This document shows positions 61,059-64,000 of a stretch of DNA of 64,000 nucleotides, in pieces. The number at the start of each line of letters is the position of its first letter. The stretch's first letter is position 1. A program made the position numbers and the translations under genes. Location of the stretch: the NCBI RefSeq assembly GCF_026151205.1, contig NC_087077.1, forward strand, positions 19,196,975 through 19,260,974, written 5' to 3'. The notes beneath the pieces were generated by a model. It searched no databases. It was not told the origin of the DNA and saw only the letters and a list, made by a program, of their open reading frames with translations. This stretch comes from Bolinopsis microptera (Eukaryota; Ctenophora; Tentaculata; Lobata; Bolinopsidae).

Positions 61059-64000
61059 ATGATCGATTTAGTAACATACAGATTTAGAGTTGGAGTGTTT
61101 AGTGGAAATTCTTTTGCAAAATCCATCAAACATCAGAACCGTAGACGTGGTACAGGTAGTATTTTTGATTATTTAGACAGCTGCATTGATTCTCGCTTAT
61201 TATTTTATATTTTTTATGTTATATTCATATGTCACTTTTCGCTAATCACTATCACATATGTCGGGGTAAGTGGGTTGGCTTTTTCTAGGGTCACTTATGA
61301 TTGCCGAGCCTTTGTACCAACATACCCAGTTCCTAACTTGTGCCGATGCTTTACAGTTTATTTCTTTTTATATTTAGCAAATATGTATTATCTGAGGAAT
61401 AATTACAGTTTCGATGGTTTATATAGATTTTGCCAGATTTCAATCCATAAGAACTTAAATTGCATATTTACTGGTAGAACCGGCAATACACTCACGGGAT
61501 GCATAATTTGGTTGTTTTTGATGAATGGTTTTTTGATAGTTTTAGTAAACCCTGGAATTGTAAACCCAGGGCCGTCTCCCATAGGTGTTGGAGTTGGGAA
61601 TGGTAATAAATTGAATGTTTACTTTCAGAATGTTCAAGGTCTCATCCCTTTTGGCGAACTGAACAATGCCCATCCAATGATTGATACCACTAAATGTCTT
61701 GAAGTGTCGACTTATCTTAATGAGGCTAAGATAGATATTGCAATACTTAACGAAACCTGGTTTAAGAGTTCTATTGCTGATAGTGAATTTCTGCACCCTG
61801 ACAGATATAAGATATTTCGCTCTGATAGATCGAAGAAAACTCATCCACCAGATCCTTCTAATCCAACCCGGTTTAGAAGGAATGGTGGAGGGGTCATGAT
61901 TGCAGTGAGAGCAGACCTTGATCTAACTTCAAAGGAAGTTCGTCTCAAGTATGGTGCAGAAATTCTTGCTGTGGAATTTAAGACCTCCACTGGAATTAAG
62001 TTTGTTGTATGCACATGTTATCGTGTTGGTACACTGGGCTCCGCAAATCATGAAAAAATTGTTGAGTCTTTGAAAACTCTTCTCAGAAGAAGAGGACTGA
62101 GTAAAGTCTTCATACTAGGAGATTTTAACCTGACCGGAGTTTCCTGGTCTACCCTGGCCAGCTCCTGTCCTATTGAGCAATCTTTTGTTGAATCTTTTGT
62201 TGATCTTGGCCTTCAACAATGTGTGTTAACACCTACCCACTGCAAAGGCAAAACACTTGACCTATTGCTCACAAACTCTGTGTCAAATATTAATGACCTA
62301 ATGGTAGGTGAGAGAGATAGTGCTTGCAAGTCTGACCACTTCCCCATCAATTTTAAGATCAACGTTAAAGTTGGTAGGAAGAAGCCAGTCAGGCGTATGT
62401 GCTATAACTTTAAGACTGTGAACTGGGAGAGGCTAAACCATGAACTCCGACACACGAATTGGGATGCATTGCTCAATGGCACAGAACCTGAAATTGGATG
62501 GAAAAAATTTAAGGACAAACTTTTTAATGTCACAGATAAATTTGTTAAAAAATGCTCTGTCAAGACTGATGGCCAAGATCCATGGTTTGACTCGGAGTGT
62601 TATGATGCATGGCGTAAGAAAGTGAGATTACATAAAGAAAGGCATAAAAGTGATAGAGCTGAAATTGCATTCTCCCTTGCTAGGAAAAATTTCAAAAATG
62701 TGGTTGCTCAAAAAATGAGGGAAACATTAGATGAATCTGATGATAGTGCTTTAATAACAAAAAAATTTTGGTCCTATGTCAAATCGAAGACAGCTAGTCA
62801 GCGGATCCCCGAGTTTGTAAGCCACAAAGGCACTGTCCGCAACTGCCCTGAAGACCAGGCCAACCTATTTAATGACTTTTTCTTCGAGCAGTTCTCTGAG
62901 GCATCAACTTATGACATAGATATAGATTACTCTAATGATTGGCGCTTTGATATTGAATTTGACCACAGAAGGGTTAGCAAAATCCTTTCCAATATTAATG
63001 CTAATAAAGCTTATGGACCTGATGGTATCCATGGGAAACTTTTGAAAAACTGTGCGGTTGGGCTCGCATACCCTATATCAATACTTTTTCATTCATGCTA
63101 CAACATTGGGACACTACCAAGGGAGTGGAAACTGGGGCACATTGTACCAATATTCAAGAAAGGGGATAAACATGAGGTTTCAAATTATAGGCCAATTTCT
63201 CTTACATGCTTAATCACAAAAGTTCTTGAACGCATAATAAGAGATGAGTTATTGGCACTTACTAATGGCATGATCAATGACAAACAGCATGGTTTCCGAG
63301 CTGAGAGATCTTGTGCAACTAATCTTGTAGGACTGTGCGACAGCCTAGCGCTCTCACTGAATGAAAATATGAGAACAGATGTAGTCTACTTTGATTTTGC
63401 CAAAGCATTTGACTCGGTTAACCATGATCTTATATTATTTAAGCTAAAGAGCAAATTTGGTATTGATGGGAGGCTACTGAAATTCATCACTGATTATCTA
63501 AGAGACAGGCAACAACAGGTCTTGATAAGTGGCAAGTTTTCTTCTATGAGAAACGCCCAGTCTGGTGTACCTCAAGGGTCAATTTTGGGACCATTGCTGT
63601 TCATTATGTTCATTGATGATATATCAGTGGGGATTTCACCAGGCACACAACTGTCACTGTATGCCGATGATACTAAAATTTGGCGTAAGATTGTTTCGGA
63701 GTCTGATATCCTGCGACTGCAGAAGGACATTGATTATCTCCATGACTGGTCACTTTCTAATAAAATGAGATTTCATCCCGACAAATGTAAGGTCCTCACC
63801 GTCGCAGGAAGGATATCCGAAACAGTTTCCCTCCTTAGTGTCCTACCACTCTTTAACTTTGTATACTCCATGGGAAGAATCACACTTGACTATGTTGATC
63901 ATGAAAAGGATCTGGGTGTAATTGTGACATCAAATCTCGATTGGAAAGATCAGTGCTCCAAAGTCCTTTCTAAGGCAAACCAAAAATTAGGCATGGCGAG
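61059..64000 (+). CDS. LINE ORF2: AP endonuclease and reverse transcriptase (partial, runs off the window)
   Basis: Open from the ATG at 61059 to the window edge (981 codons). Residues 1-165 are strongly hydrophobic in three stretches and end at VNPGIVNPGP (NPGP at 169-172). The endonuclease follows: NVYFQNVQG, ILNETW, GGGVMIAVR, GDFNL (354), LDLLLTN and SDHFPI, the APE-type order. The reverse transcriptase shows GPDGI, NYRPISLTC, KQHGFRAERS, YFDFAKAFDSV, SGVPQGSILGPLLF, the catalytic YADD (868-871) and KDLGVIV, typical of the CR1/Jockey group. It nicks target DNA and copies the element RNA. The start is chosen because the frame has no stop upstream until just before it. The C-terminus lies outside. 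Confidence 0.93.
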   Translation, partial: MIDLVTYRFRVGVFSGNSFAKSIKHQNRRRGTGSIFDYLDSCIDSRLLFYIFYVIFICHFSLITITYVGVSGLAFSRVTYDCRAFVPTYPVPNLCRCFTVYFFLYLANMYYLRNNYSFDGLYRFCQISIHKNLNCIFTGRTGNTLTGCIIWLFLMNGFLIVLVNPGIVNPGPSPIGVGVGNGNKLNVYFQNVQGLIPFGELNNAHPMIDTTKCLEVSTYLNEAKIDIAILNETWFKSSIADSEFLHPDRYKIFRSDRSKKTHPPDPSNPTRFRRNGGGVMIAVRADLDLTSKEVRLKYGAEILAVEFKTSTGIKFVVCTCYRVGTLGSANHEKIVESLKTLLRRRGLSKVFILGDFNLTGVSWSTLASSCPIEQSFVESFVDLGLQQCVLTPTHCKGKTLDLLLTNSVSNINDLMVGERDSACKSDHFPINFKINVKVGRKKPVRRMCYNFKTVNWERLNHELRHTNWDALLNGTEPEIGWKKFKDKLFNVTDKFVKKCSVKTDGQDPWFDSECYDAWRKKVRLHKERHKSDRAEIAFSLARKNFKNVVAQKMRETLDESDDSALITKKFWSYVKSKTASQRIPEFVSHKGTVRNCPEDQANLFNDFFFEQFSEASTYDIDIDYSNDWRFDIEFDHRRVSKILSNINANKAYGPDGIHGKLLKNCAVGLAYPISILFHSCYNIGTLPREWKLGHIVPIFKKGDKHEVSNYRPISLTCLITKVLERIIRDELLALTNGMINDKQHGFRAERSCATNLVGLCDSLALSLNENMRTDVVYFDFAKAFDSVNHDLILFKLKSKFGIDGRLLKFITDYLRDRQQQVLISGKFSSMRNAQSGVPQGSILGPLLFIMFIDDISVGISPGTQLSLYADDTKIWRKIVSESDILRLQKDIDYLHDWSLSNKMRFHPDKCKVLTVAGRISETVSLLSVLPLFNFVYSMGRITLDYVDHEKDLGVIVTSNLDWKDQCSKVLSKANQKLGMA

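Larger units (their letters stand above)
59194..64000 (+). mobile_element. CR1/Jockey-like non-LTR retrotransposon (LINE), 3' end beyond the window
   Basis: It has two long uninterrupted frames on the + strand, ORF1 at 59603-60976 and ORF2 at 61059 onward, separated by 82 bases. The leader (about 59194-59602) is GC-richer than the surroundings and untranslated. An intact ORF1 and 981 in-frame codons of ORF2 suggest a young copy. The left border is a judgement: the sequence changes character after the 38-bp repeat. It lies opposite in orientation to DNAJC14, probably in one of that gene's introns. Confidence 0.9.

Overview
The window is from a nuclear eukaryotic genome. Coding runs are broken by introns with GT..AG borders whose phases match, the DNA is AT-rich, and there are many mobile elements and tandem repeats. 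The gene set (ATG4, PDAP1, SYF2, DNAJC14, a rhodopsin-like GPCR, a multi-BAH chromatin protein) is animal. AT-richness, an intronless GPCR, possible leader trans-splicing and the repeat load would suit an early-branching animal such as a hydrozoan cnidarian, but the sequence alone does not fix the taxon.

Layout. 124-5566 (+): a class V aminotransferase (cysteine desulfurase-like) followed by a TtcA-type PP-loop ATPase. The two join in phase and are probably one sulfur-transfer/tRNA-thiolation gene; one exon looks broken. 5971-6681 (+): TMEM186/TMEM70-like mitochondrial membrane protein. 6707-8282: inverted-repeat element. 8620-9366 (+): twin CX9C protein. 9755-11725 (+): PDAP1 with a MITE in an intron. 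13477-18100 (-): ATG4C/D-like autophagy protease, with a hAT MITE and 22 copies of a 76-bp satellite in its introns. 19734-23393 (-): unidentified nuclear-looking His-rich protein. 24542-25618 (+): GPCR. 26604-27919 (-): small single-TM protein. 28726-39518 (-): large protein with about five BAH modules.

40448-53518 is a tandem array of a 5,584-bp unit. The unit contains a 529-bp direct repeat and copies of the same MITE family seen in PDAP1; a fold-back element is inserted in the last partial unit. 54524-55945 (-): SYF2. 56218-56833 (-): short acidic/Lys-rich reading frame. 57820-59083 (-): the C-terminal exons of DNAJC14. From about 59.2 kb to the window edge lies a CR1/Jockey-like LINE on the + strand. 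Its ORF1 encodes an AlkB-like 2OG-Fe(II) dioxygenase joined to an SGNH esterase, and its ORF2 encodes endonuclease and reverse transcriptase.

Most notable points: the AlkB+SGNH ORF1 of the LINE, the desulfurase-thiolase gene, the repeated BAH-plus-tail modules, arrays of paired CRE (TGACGTCA) and E-box (CACGTG) palindromes at two loci, and two large perfect inverted repeats. Gene-level exon borders were read by eye from frame, splice consensus and family motifs. Positions marked 'about' are uncertain by tens of bases.
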